Of a DNA stretch of 24,625 bases, positions 12,138 to 22,800 are shown piece by piece (the stretch's first letter is position 1; every line of letters begins with the position of its first letter). The DNA is from Didymodactylos carnosus. Its lineage: Eukaryota; Rotifera; Eurotatoria; Philodinida; Philodinidae. The position numbers and the translations under genes were made by a program. The notes beneath the pieces were generated by a model. The model searched no databases and was not told the origin of the DNA. It saw only the letters and a list, made by a program, of their open reading frames with translations. The DNA lies in assembly GCA_905250885.1 (NCBI GenBank), contig CAJNOQ010002389.1, positions 1 through 24,625 on the forward strand, read 5' to 3'.

Positions 12138-12912
12138 CTTTTCAATCTATACTACTTTTTATATTACTCTGTAATTGTCTTTACCAAAATACTTCAAAAA
12201 AAACAAATATCTGATTTGAACAAAATATTAAAACACTACAAGATCCTAATATTAGTAATTTTATGTTATTTTGTCACTAATTTCGAGTGGAAACCATCAT
12301 AAAACATTTGGTCATTTTTTCCTTTTGAGCTGAATGTTTTCTTGAAATATTCGTGTGAAATTGATCACCGTATTTCTCTCATCAATGTCTGATATACTAA
12401 TGAAATAGAGAAGGTCAGATATCATCACTAAGTCGATCTTTATTTCATCTTCTTTCTTTCGTGACATATCTTGACAAATGATTAACTTAATTGAAAACGT
12501 ATGGTAGACAGAGGCAAAGACATGAATTTTATTTGTATTTAATTTTTCTTTTTTTTAAACTTCTAAGTGTCTCACGCACAGGAAACAGTGTTTTTATATT
12601 TGTTATTTCTACTCTATTTACGATATAGATAGGGTTTACAACACATAAGTGGAATTCTTTTCTCTTCTTTATATGAACACACTTTTCGTAACTGATATAC
12701 ATAACTACTTCCAATGTCTTTTATTCTCATTATTTATTTAACTGACTGTTTCAATAAATGAACAATTGTTGTTGATTGTACAAATCTCGTTTGTCATTAT
12801 CTTGCACCGTATTGACCTAATTGGGTACATATGATCAAAGCGACATGAACTGAAAACGGATAATGTGAATAAACTAAAATTATTTCCATAAAAGAGTGAG
12901 ATTATTATTTAG
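12138..12912. other. 3' region of PCGF and convergent intergenic DNA
   Basis: Downstream of the PCGF stop codon are an ATTAAA at 12227-12232 and an AATAAA at 12753-12758; either could direct polyadenylation on the + strand. Otherwise the stretch is AT-rich, with only a low-complexity minus-strand open frame (12529-12714) that resembles no gene. The neighbouring MBOAT gene converges on it from the other side. Confidence 0.5.
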
Positions 12913-14050
12913 CAAAGGACGAGGGTGCATTTGAGCGAGAATTGGCCCACTCGTATTTTTCCACTTCCAATGATCAAATTTATTAGAAAAGTCACGTTTC
13001 TATTATTCTCTGTCATTCTCGAGCGAAAAAAATTAAAAAAATGGTGAAAAAAAGTTTTTTTCCACCATCATCGTCTTACTGTCCCCATTTAACTAGTAAT
13101 TTAATTATTTCTCTTGTCCAAAACAATAGATAAGATTCATTCGACCATTGCTAGATAGACGATGAATAACTGAATTGAAAGGCACCCAAATCATATCTTC
13201 GCTGCTATTTGTTAAAAAATGGCAGACCAAACTTTTATATGGTTACATACTTAATAGGATACCGATTCGCAAAATTTTAATTCTTTTGTGTACTAAAAAG
13301 TCAGGTTGCATCTCAGTTTATACATATTTCGATAGCCCTTGAAATTCTCTACAAACTGAGCTAGTTAGTATGTCTCGACTGGTTGGCCCAATCACCAAAG
13401 ACATGCAAAAAACGCGCTGGACTACGGAAAACAGCTGCAGAATAGTCTTTTAGAAGTCTTTTCTGTCCTAATGAAAAACTAAATACTTTTCAACAGGATG
13501 TCATTGGATAGTCCATGAAATTCTCTACAAATTGGACTGGTCGGAAAATCTAAATAAGTGGCGCCAGCCATTAAAGACATGCAAAAGAAGCATTTGGATG
13601 TTGTATATGCAGTACAGTGATGTCATAATCATAAGAACTCCTTTTTGTTTTTAATTTTTCAGTAAAAGCTGGAACCAATCTGAATACTGTTTTGCATAGC
13701 CCAAAGAATTTTCTATCACATGAAGTGCATATCGCCATTTTATGAGAAAACTTAATAATAGAATTTCTGGAAAACCTAACCGCTAAAAAACCAAGTCTTT
13801 GCGTTTTTGGTCAGAAAATTTTGTAAACCATATAGGTGGGTGAAAAAGCGTTATATACAGCCAGAACATATCATATTTTGCTCTATCAGGCTATATGGTT
13901 TGCAAAATTTTCTGACCAAAAACCAAAGACTTGGTTTTTTAGAGTCAAGGAGAAAGAGAAGAATAGAAACGTGACTTTTCTAATAAATTCATTGAAAGTG
14001 GAAAAATACGAGCGGGCCGATTCTCGCTCAAATGCGTCCCCGTCCTTTTA
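12913..14050. mobile_element. Foldback element with nested inverted arms and an interrupted left arm
   Basis: The outer arms are 12914 to about 13010 and about 13963-14049; in opposite orientation they share blocks such as GCATTTGAGCGAGAAT and AGAAAAGTCACGTTTCTAT. The inner arms, about 13782-13833 and 13889-13943, share ACCAAGTCTTTG and GGTCAGAAAATTTTG. On the right, outer and inner arms are only about 20 bp apart. On the left they are separated by about 750 bp (13030-13780) with no counterpart, so the left arm looks interrupted by an insertion. There is no transposase. The open frame 13836-14075 simply runs along the right arm. Confidence 0.75.
13330..13730. repeat. Three degenerate direct repeats of about 175-190 bp spacing
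   Basis: A shared anchor of the form GATAGCCCTTGAAATTCTCT occurs at about 13332, with GATAGTCCATGAAATTCTCT at about 13507 and a more diverged CATAGCCCAAAGAATTTTCT at about 13697. The first two units also share a downstream block ending in AAAGACATGCAAAA (about 13397 and 13573). The units lie in the part of the foldback element that has no partner in the opposite arm. Confidence 0.6.
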
Positions 14051-14390
14051 CAACGGGTGTAACTTACCTAGATGAATTGTATAGCTAATATCGCAGTGTT
14101 AATAAACCTGTGCATAACAGAGGTTGTCATATGCTGGACCAACTTTCTTAAAGCTTGTTTATAGTCCGAGTCTCAATCTGAAGACCTTTATTTATGCGGG
14201 TCTAACTCTCTTTGTCGAGAAGAGACAGCCAGATCTTACTGAAGTCGATCGGTACACTTTCCTACATTTAGAAGTATTATTTTTAGTCTTTAGTCAAATG
14301 ACAATGCATTTTGACAGACAGAATAGAACTTTCTCGACAAAATGATTATACTTTCATCTAGTTTTGAACAAATTTGACTAGTCTATATCT
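14051..14390. other. Intergenic stretch downstream of the MBOAT gene
   Basis: I see no gene, RNA or repeat here. The + strand frame 14124-14345 has no recognisable domain and lies immediately downstream of the minus-strand MBOAT stop codon. Confidence 0.4.
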
Positions 14391-14395
14391 TTATT
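14388..14395 (-). promoter_or_regulatory. Poly(A) signal overlapping the MBOAT stop codon
   Basis: On the minus strand the last codons read CAA TAA AGA, so an AATAAA hexamer is formed by the last codon, the stop and the first 3'-UTR base. If used, the 3' UTR would be only about 10-30 nt long. No better AATAAA is visible in the next 200 bases downstream. Confidence 0.45.
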
Positions 14396-17155
14396 GTAAA
14401 AAACCATGATACACGGCATCAATGATAGAAAATTTCATTTTTATCAATCTCAAAGATTTAACCCATGGTCGTACAAAATAAATACCTGTGATACCATTAA
14501 ATAGAAATGTTAATAGAAATCCAAGCCAGTTGGGCATTGTCACGTTACATTTTTTTACTAGCACATGCTCGATGTTAACAGCAATACCTTGCATAGTGAA
14601 AAATAGTAACTGTTCACCAGTAATTATTTGAAATGCTCCATAAACAATATATTCGTGAATAATGCCACTAAATAAAAATACAGCCATGGCTGGTAAACCA
14701 AAATAGATGAGTTTCGTGGATGTTGGATGAAGTTGACGAATCAACGTGGATATTGGAATATAAATAATATGAAGCCAAGTATTACGATACCTATAAAAAA
14801 AACATCGAAAAACGTCACAAGCATGTCAGAATTACTTGGAAATGTTTTAAACTAACGAGGGAACCTCCCCAAATGTACTCTCGTTCTTTTAACGAAATGT
14901 AGTAGGTTGTAGGTAATCCACCATGCTGGTTTCCAATATGATATTCATTTGGGTCCATAGGCCTTTCCTGGCTGGTTTCTAGAAAACCAGTTTTCTAGAA
15001 ACCTCGAAAAATCCACAAAACTTTTTCTAAATAAGTCATGATTGTAGCCCGCGAAATTCTAACCAAAATGAGAAATCTCTCAGCTTTACACAACCTTCCT
15101 TTACAAAGTTATAGAGTTTACAAGAAAAGCCCTAAATGTTCATCGTCACCTCAGAGCTATAGAAAGAAAAAGGAAAAATGAATTTAGGGGGCTTTTCCTG
15201 TAAATTCTATAACTTTGTAAAGGAAGGTTGTGTAGAGCTGGGAGATTTCTCATTTTGGTCAGAATTTCGCGGGCTACAATCGTGGCTTATTTAGAAAAAG
15301 TTTTGTGGATTTTTCGAGGTTTCTGGAAAACTGATTTTCCAGAAACCAGCCAGGAGAGGCGTATGAACCTAAATGAATATCATATTCGAAATCAGCATAG
15401 TGGATTACATTTTGTTAAAAGAACGAGAGTACATTTGGGGAAGCTGCCTCGTAACTTAATCATTGGTATGTACAGGGTGATCCAAAAAAAACTTACCCCC
15501 TATGTATTTATTGACTTTCTTATGTACAAATATAATTAAACTTTTTATCATTAGTTTATTCAAATACAGCAAAGATTTCTGGACAAAATGAGACGTCTCC
15601 GAGCTCTCTAAGAGCTATTCTCATGAAACAGCATTCAATTTACGGAAGGTCCCATACCACCAAAATCGGGACAATTAATGGGCAAACAAGAAAAATATGC
15701 TCTTGGGACCTTCCGTAAACTCAATGCTGTTTCATGAAAAAAGTTCTTAGAGAGCTCAGAGACGTCTCATTTTGTCAAGAAATCTTTGCTGTATTTGAAT
15801 AAACTAATGATAAAAAGTTTAATTATATTTGTACACAAGAAAGTCAATAAATACACAGGGGTAAGTTTTTTTTTGGATCACCCTGTAACTATTGACCAAG
15901 CCAATTTTTGTAATTCTAGTTTGTTGATTTTTCATGTTATAAAAATAAGTTTTTAATTCACAAGATCTCTTGTTGAAGAGAAGATGCATTGTGCACCCAA
16001 TGGTAAATGTTGAAATATAGGAAGAAAATACTTATGAGTTTTTTACCATATTTTATTTCAAAAGAACGTTGTGTAGGAATCTATGTATCTGAGAATACAC
16101 GTGTTTTTCTACTTTGTGCGGCTTATTACAGATTAATCAAAACAGATAGCAAAAACGCAGGTTCATGCAAACGACTCATTTGCAAATTTTCAGAACATAA
16201 GATAAAAGAGAACGAAAGTAAGAAAAATGTTCTGAATTTTACTGGATCGGTTGTAAAAATAGCATGTCTTATTACCACAATGATTCACTTACATCTGATG
16301 CCATCTCTTCCAAAAATTCTTTGGTGATGTTGCGAGATATGGTGAACGAAATAATTCTGGTATTGTATCCAATCGTCTATTGAAAATAAGTACAAGTATT
16401 GTTTTGACACAATCATAATTAAACAAAAGGAAGACGAATATGATATAGCCATATAAATGAGTAATAATAATCTTTACAATTAGACAATGTGAATCGTAAT
16501 TTGAGCTAAGTTCGTTGACTAAAAACACTAAAATATCTAAGAACAGATAATGTTTTATAATATCTAATTGGAGATGAAAATTATCAGTTAGTTTGACATA
16601 AAGTGTCGTAGATGGTGAGAAAATTTGTTTATTTTCAATTAAATTAACTGTTTTGTGTGACGTATAGACGAGATGTGAATATAATTCATGATGCATATCG
16701 AAAAATGTCCATGTGGAAAATTCTCTTGAACGATAGATAATCCATTCGATTACTTTTTGGGTATGATAAATTGCCACACCTACAAAATATGACAAAAAAA
16801 AGGTTGTAAAAATACCTTACGCCTTTAGCTTTCTGATCAATAGTGATATTAAATCAAACTTTTCTTTCTCTTTACCTTAAATAATAATTTTCAACATCTT
16901 ACCTGCTGTTAGTCCATTGAATAATGCCGATGGTAGTCTATGACATAATGGTATGACTAATAAGTAAAGAATAACTGGTATCGCACATAATCTGGATAGA
17001 ATAGTAACACGACTCAAACAAAATAATAGAAACAGCGGAATATATAAGGCGAATAGAATGAGACTTAATGGAATATAAGTTTTAAAACTCTCATTTATTT
17101 CTGTTTCGATGAAATCTGCGATTAATTTTCTCAGAAATGTTTCACTATAGTACAT
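14391..17155 (-). CDS. MBOAT-family O-acyltransferase, wax-synthase type, three exons
   Basis: Exons on the minus strand: 17155-16903, 16779-16293 and 14790-14391. They total 1140 nt, or 379 residues, with phases agreeing at both junctions (GGT and ATG codons split by introns). The protein is mostly hydrophobic, with about eight likely membrane spans, which fits a polytopic ER enzyme. Residues about 228-247 (FRSPYLATSPKNFWKRWH) match the P-x-x-A-T-S-x-x-x-F-W-x-x-R-W motif of wax synthase/MBOAT_2 enzymes. H292 in SGIIHEYIVYG is the conserved MBOAT histidine. Family members transfer fatty acyl groups from acyl-CoA to fatty alcohols, sterols or diacylglycerol; the acceptor here cannot be read from sequence. 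The length is normal for plant-type wax synthases (about 340-380). Intron 2 (about 1.5 kb) holds two foldback elements. A sterol or diacylglycerol acyltransferase role remains possible. Confidence 0.85.
14855..15452. mobile_element. Near-perfect 0.6-kb foldback (palindromic) element in MBOAT intron 2
   Basis: The two halves are inverted copies. About 270 bp at each side match closely, from the terminal ACGAGG through ATGTACTCTCGTTCTTTTAAC to the AACTTTGTAAAGGAAGGTTG block, around a centre near 15125-15185. Each arm contains a smaller palindrome of its own (14970-15002; 15327-15348). The + frame 15228-15539 is only the translation of the right arm. No transposase is present. Flanking target duplication is unclear (AACTA on one side, AACTTA on the other). 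Confidence 0.85.
15473..15885. mobile_element. Tc1/mariner-type palindromic MITE with TA target duplication
   Basis: The element starts CAGGGTGATCC and ends GGATCACCCTG, flanked by TA at 15471-15472 and 15886-15887. The inverted arms are about 180 bp each (15473 to about 15654, and about 15704-15885) and differ at a handful of sites, around a loop of about 50 bp. CAGGGTG termini with a TA duplication are typical of the Tc1/mariner group. There is no coding capacity. Only 20 bp separate it from the foldback element to its left. Confidence 0.9.
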
Positions 17156-18001
17156 TTTATCCGATAATTTATAAACTTCAAACGTTTTTCAAACTAATTT
17201 CCATAAATTCCATCACAATCTTTACCGTCCTTCGAATTTAGTTGTCGCTGTATACCTGTTTTTTCAAAAAACGTGCTTTCACATCCTCTTAACAAAACAT
17301 GCAAGCATTGTTTCTTACTTTTGAATATTTTCTTTGTGTTCTGCCCCACACCAACGTGGCTTTTTGATGACTAAACAAGAGGCTTTTTATTTTTCTGTAC
17401 GTCGAAGTTAATTGTAGAGTGTGTGTATGTGCATATGTATGAGGGTGTGTATTATCTGTCGAAGTAAAATTTATCAAAACTTTTCGTTCTACAAAGTTCG
17501 AAACAAACAGGTTAGCGTAAGCAGAATTTATATTGAGATCTTATTTGTATATGTCGTACGAATGTCATTCTAAGAAAAGAAGAATACTGCTATATAAGAT
17601 TTCATAAAAACATCACCAGAGATAATCAGTTGAGGCGCCTCCTGGGTCAGAAATGCCGATTTTCGTCAGAAATATCGATTTTGAGAAAAGCACATGAGTG
17701 CATAGCCCAAAGTGTCTAATTTCTAATGGCATAATTTTTGTGTCGATAAGATAGGTTTTGAGCGAGTTTTCCAGAACCCCTAGAGCACAAAAAATGGCTT
17801 TTTTGTACTTGTATAAGCGCACGCATGTGCCACACATGTCTGTGCGCATGTTCATTAGATCCGCCATAACCAATAACCTATAGTAAGTATCAAGAAATTA
17901 TTTAACACTCAAATAGTTTTTAACTAAAACGCATTTAACAGAATCAAACTTATTTTGTGTTTTTCTCAAGGCTGTTTTTTATTTTAGCATCAGAGCTTTC
18001 G
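17156..18001. other. 5' flank of the MBOAT gene and intergenic DNA
   Basis: No supportable gene. There is a GT-rich patch near 17417-17450, two tandem copies of a 19-bp unit of the type GTCAGAAATGCCGATTTTC at about 17646-17683, and an imperfect GCGCACGCATGTG hairpin at 17817-17848. The minus-strand frame 17613-17873 covers the last two and looks like repeat-derived sequence, not a gene. The MBOAT promoter presumably lies close to 17156-17300, but no core motif stands out. Confidence 0.45.
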
Positions 18002-18302
18002 CCACGCACAGGAATTCTCGGTAACGATACATCGGAGAAGGAAAATTTTTTATTTTATTTGTAAGTACACCTACAGCTAGGAGCTGACAGAGTCCGATTT
18101 TTAAATTATGCTTCTATTTTTTATAGAAATGCGGATTTCGAAGGATTTTTCCGACTTTAAAGTTCTGTTAAGCACCAGAAATCAGCAAATGAGTAATTAA
18201 AAAGTTGGACTCTGTCAACTCCTAGGCACAGGTGTTTACTGCAAAACAACAACAGCCCGAGCTCTCTGTCATTTATCTGGAATGAGAATTTCTGTGCGTG
18301 GT
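18002..18302. mobile_element. Short MITE-like element with two inverted blocks
   Basis: The terminal blocks (CCACGCACAGGAATTCTC at 18002-18019 and its inverted partner at about 18285-18302) and the inner blocks (about 18064-18107 and 18188-18235, sharing CTGACAGAGTCC and CTAGGAG) are inverted copies. The segments between outer and inner blocks do not match. No coding capacity; the minus frame 18157-18405 crosses its right half and is not a gene. Confidence 0.7.
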
Positions 18303-19857
18303 AGACGCCTATTTTTGGCCCTTTACTAGCAGCAATTTTGTGTTTTTTTTCATTTTTTAAGGGTCCCTCTCTCTCACTCAGAAACCTATTTTCGTTTAGG
18401 AACATTTAACCTTGATGAGAATTCCAGACAATGTGTACCTTAAGGTAACTTAGTCATTCTACTAACTACAGCCTCTTATCACTTGTTTTCCCAGACTTAT
18501 TCTTAAGTTAGTGGTGAAAAAGTATGGTTTCATACTTCCAAGATTCCTCCGCCATTTTTCGAGTTAGAAATTTCGGATTAGTTTCAAAAAATAGAGAAAT
18601 GTCTTTTCTATGTCGTAACGTCGTTGGATTTTGCAATTTAAGTTTAGTTTACGAGAAATTTAAAAAGTTTCCGACAACTTAGGGAGCATTATCGCAAAAT
18701 CGACTTATAATACGCGGAACAGAATCGGTCCAAATTTTTTTTCTGAATAGCTTATTGAATGAATGTACGGGCAGCAAAGTATTTCTTTATTCAAATCACT
18801 TTTCGCATTTTGCCTGTTACTTTTTGATGCAAGGTCATACAGAGTTGTGTGAGGTCTGAGGTCTTATTTTGATCAGAAACATTTACTCTACAAATCTGTG
18901 TGTTCAGAAAAATTTTAATTGCATAAGTATCCAGGGAAACAGTATTATTTGAAGACTCGCTTTTTCAAGGCTCTTAGAAAACCTGCTCAAAATCCCCGAA
19001 AAACCACTTTTGTAACCAAAAGCAATACAGATTCTGGAAGTAGACACTTCAGGCTATCTTTCTATGTGCGTATCTCAAAACCAATTTTTTGATCGAAAAT
19101 CACCATTTCTGGGGGAGAGTCCTTAAACCGACACCGAAAAAATCTAAAGCATAAAGTACTGTCGTATCTCATTTAATGAGACTTCTTATACTGATTCAGT
19201 AGTTAGATAACAAATATTTACTAAATACCTCACGACCGATACTGGTACCGGTACCGAATAATACTGATTTATAGCGCTTTGTTAAAAATTAATTATAGCA
19301 AAAAGAACAGATGAAGAGTTCTGATATATCTTATTTGTGTAGAAAAATGTTTGCTCTGCAAAACCAAGTCGCCCAAAAACGTCGATATATTTTACTTTAT
19401 AATCGATCTAATTAAGAAAAAGGATAAAATATACTAGTAAATGCCTAACCAAGAATCTGATACCACTACTGATGGAATAACGATATCCGGCAAAGACATT
19501 CTATTCTCATTATTTCTCTACAGTGATGGCATCAATGTAGGACATTGAATTTGTTTTCGTCTTTGATACTTTAGTAAGACTACAAAACCTGATAAAATCT
19601 TTGTGAAAGTTTTCATTCACAAATATAGTTTCGCTAAATAAAAATTAGCGAAAAATTGTTTCCTGTGGATAATCTACTGCAGAATGTTTAACTACTAATA
19701 TTTTGTACATTCCATTTTGTTTTGTTAAAAATGTCAAGAAAAACGAGCAGTCAAAAGAAAGAATAAAGATATATATAAACATTAAAAAACAACAACAGAG
19801 AGATAAATAATTCGAAACGCATAATTGTCGAGGTTAGCGAAGTGTAGATGAAACTGA
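18303..19857. other. Intergenic DNA downstream of the MTG/ETO gene
   Basis: No coding region or RNA gene that I can support. Small dyads are visible: GGTACCGGTACC near 19244-19255 and TTCGCTAA/TTAGCGAA at about 19629-19653. The last bases (about 19740-19857) are the 3' flank of the minus-strand MTG gene. Confidence 0.45.
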
Positions 19858-22800
19858 TCAACCATTTTGCTCTTCAAATACTTCTGTTTTAACTACTGAC
19901 GTTGTTGTTGTAATATTTAATGCATTTGAATCATGTTGCTGATGATTGATCGTCGTATCTAATGTAGATGTATGTTCTGGTTCGTCTGTTGGTGGTGATG
20001 ATACATATAACAACGGTGTTGTACACGTACTGTGAGACGTTTCAATTAGTACTGGTGTCGAGCTTGTTTTTATTGAGGGTGGTAAATCAGATGTTGTAGT
20101 TGTGACATTATTTTGCATGTGTTGATGATTGTTATTATTCGGTGAAATAGTCGATGTCTGTATTTTATAAGCACGTCGCGTACCGCCACATAGTAGATTT
20201 TCAGTTAGTTTTTGCTTTAAATCTGGTCCACACAATTTCTGATGTAATGACCAATCGCGATGTTGACAAAATAATCCGCAATATCGAGCAACTGAACAAC
20301 CACTGCACGTTTCAATAGCTTTTCGACCACAATGCCAACATTGCTAGAAAAGAAAAGTATACTAATCAGTAAAGTAAGTATACTCGTAACTTTTACATCT
20401 TCATTTTTGTGTAATTTTCGTGCTTGCCTTTGAAATGTTTATGTAGTTTTAAAGTAGAGAAGGTTCTATGGAAAAGTGAAAGTTATCCGGTTTTTAGTTC
20501 GGTAATGGGCCAATATCAACTGGAGATAGCAAAGTGGCATAAATACTGTTTTCCTTTTGTTTAAACCATGCATCTTTACGATCAGTTAAAAAATAGAGAT
20601 TTTATCTCATGTGCTTACTTCTGGACCATCTTCTTGTATGTTTAGAAGAGTATAGGCATCTTCAAATGATTTCTGTTTTACTTCTTGAGTAATTCGTTGA
20701 AATTGTTCTCGTTCACACGTTAATAATTCAGAAGATTTTTGTTCAGAATTAGATACTGCTTTTTGAATATCAATCAAACCTTGACGTTTTATTTCAATTA
20801 CTGTTTCTTCTAAAATAAAATGATGCGGAAATTATACAAAGTATCATACGTGAGAAAATTTTGGAAATTAGATCGATTATCTAATGTTAAACTCGATAGT
20901 CTTCTCTACCTGCTTTTCTTCTAACTTCCATGATTCTATCTTCCGTTTGTGTTAATAATTCTGAATGCCTTCTTCTCCATTCTTAAATGGCAATAAACAA
21001 CAACATGAAAAACTTCGTTCTTATTTAAACTTTGACTAACATACCTAAATCGTTTGTTTCTACAAGTCGACGTAGATGTGTATCTTTTTGTTGCAAAATA
21101 AATAGGGCACGTTTTGCTTTTGTCACCATATCTAATACACAATTCAACATCTATAAATAAAGATAATATTTAGATTTAGCGATGACTCTTAATAGTGAGA
21201 AAACGTACACTTTCCGCATTTTTCCAATCATCATCCATAGTTTTATCTGTTATGTCTTTGAAATCGGATGCATATTCTCGAAGATCTAAAATAGAAAAAA
21301 TATATTTCATTTCATCCTAGATTCGTGCGTATATGTGTGTAAGATATGTACAAGCTGTAAATGATCGTTCTTTATCTTTAAAATCTCTTCGCATTGTATC
21401 CACCAAACGATTTGATGACGATGTCGAGTATGAATTTGTTGTGCTAGTTGTTATTGTCGAATAAAATGAATTATTTTTTAATGATAAATTTGGGTGCATT
21501 AATGGAGGTGATGTACATGCTGTCGATGAATGTTTTGATGGATACTGTTTGTCGTCTAGCTCACGTAGACTAGAAGAAGAAAAAATATTGACATATGAAT
21601 TTCAATATATGATTTTATCACACTTACTCATCATTTAATTTTCGTTTTCCATTTTCATTAAAGTCTTTTGTACTTATTTCTGAAATTTCACGCGGTAAAA
21701 ATATCAAATCTTCACGTTGAGAAATAAATTGTGCAGTAGATTGTTTCGCTTGTCGAGCCATATATAAAATATCTTTTTGTAACAATGGTAATGTTGTCTA
21801 AAATAAAAATTATATATTAATTTGAAATGATTTTATGTTTTAATTGCACTTACTTTTAGAAATGGTAATGCAAATGGTCTTAATGGAAAATTTGTTATCT
21901 GTTGTACTTTAGCATGAAACTCTTCAACAGATACTGCGTTATTCTAAAGAAAAATATTAAAAAAAAGGTTGAAAACAATAGCAATTTTGACAACGAACAA
22001 TTAAAACAACAATGTTCAGCATATTTAGAAAATACTCTAATAACAGGGAAGTAAACTCTATTACTCTGATAATATCTTCAAAAATCTAAAGATTTTAAAC
22101 CACGATAAGTTGAAAATAACGCCTGATAAATTAAGAAAGCATATGTTTTCTCTTACACTACATACCCAATCAACACATATATGGGCACACAGTCAATATT
22201 TTGTGAAAAATTATCGGGCCATATCGATTCTACGCTATAGTTTCCTTTTGATAAAAAGTCCAAAAACGAAGAAAAACACGTAATTATATGTCTTCGTGTG
22301 TCACTTTTCCAAATATATTCTTAGAATTTTTCAAAAGTTCTTTATTTCTTTGAAAAATCATCATTTTTTTCCTGTGAAAAGTTTTAGGACCATCTAACCT
22401 TTTTCTTTCGTAAATGAATATGAGTGAACTGAAATAACTTTCAATGGTACCATTGGAACGAGCATAAAACACGGACTATGACTGGTACATTTAAAGTCGT
22501 AGAGTTTGAATAATTTTTCAAAATTGTTTTTCTGTAAGATATTAAAGCAAAATTTTATTTTTGAACTTATTATACATGACTGAATAGAGCTGATTGAGAA
22601 AATGTATTTTTTAATTTTTAGAAAAAGATTTTTGAGGGTGAAAAATTGAAAATACTTGAAAGATCTAGAAAATCGAAAAATCTTTCAAGTTCAAAAAAAG
22701 CTCAATATCTGAGTTTCAAACAACTATACAAATTTCAAAAGATTTTTTTCTTATTCAGCATTAAAAACTGAGTAGAAAAATGGTGTTGGATCAATTTCGA

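Noticed and set aside
13332-13716. CRISPR-like spaced repeats
   Set aside because: The three units are degenerate, about 180 bp apart and in animal nuclear DNA, so this is a decayed direct repeat.
15228-15539. 103-residue + strand frame in MBOAT intron 2
   Set aside because: It is the translation of the right arm of the foldback element running into the mariner MITE.
16007-16327. 106-residue + strand frame next to MBOAT exon 2
   Set aside because: It is intronic on the other strand, overlaps the real exon end and has no family resemblance.
17613-17873. 86-residue minus-strand frame upstream of the MBOAT gene
   Set aside because: It covers a short tandem duplication and a hairpin. It looks like repeat-derived DNA and I see no domain or splice context.
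21317-21351. Extension of MTG exon 4 past 21352
   Set aside because: The phase-1 donor GTACAT at 21351 joins exon 5 in frame to give SFTAYLREYASD, whereas the extension reaches a stop within about 11 codons.
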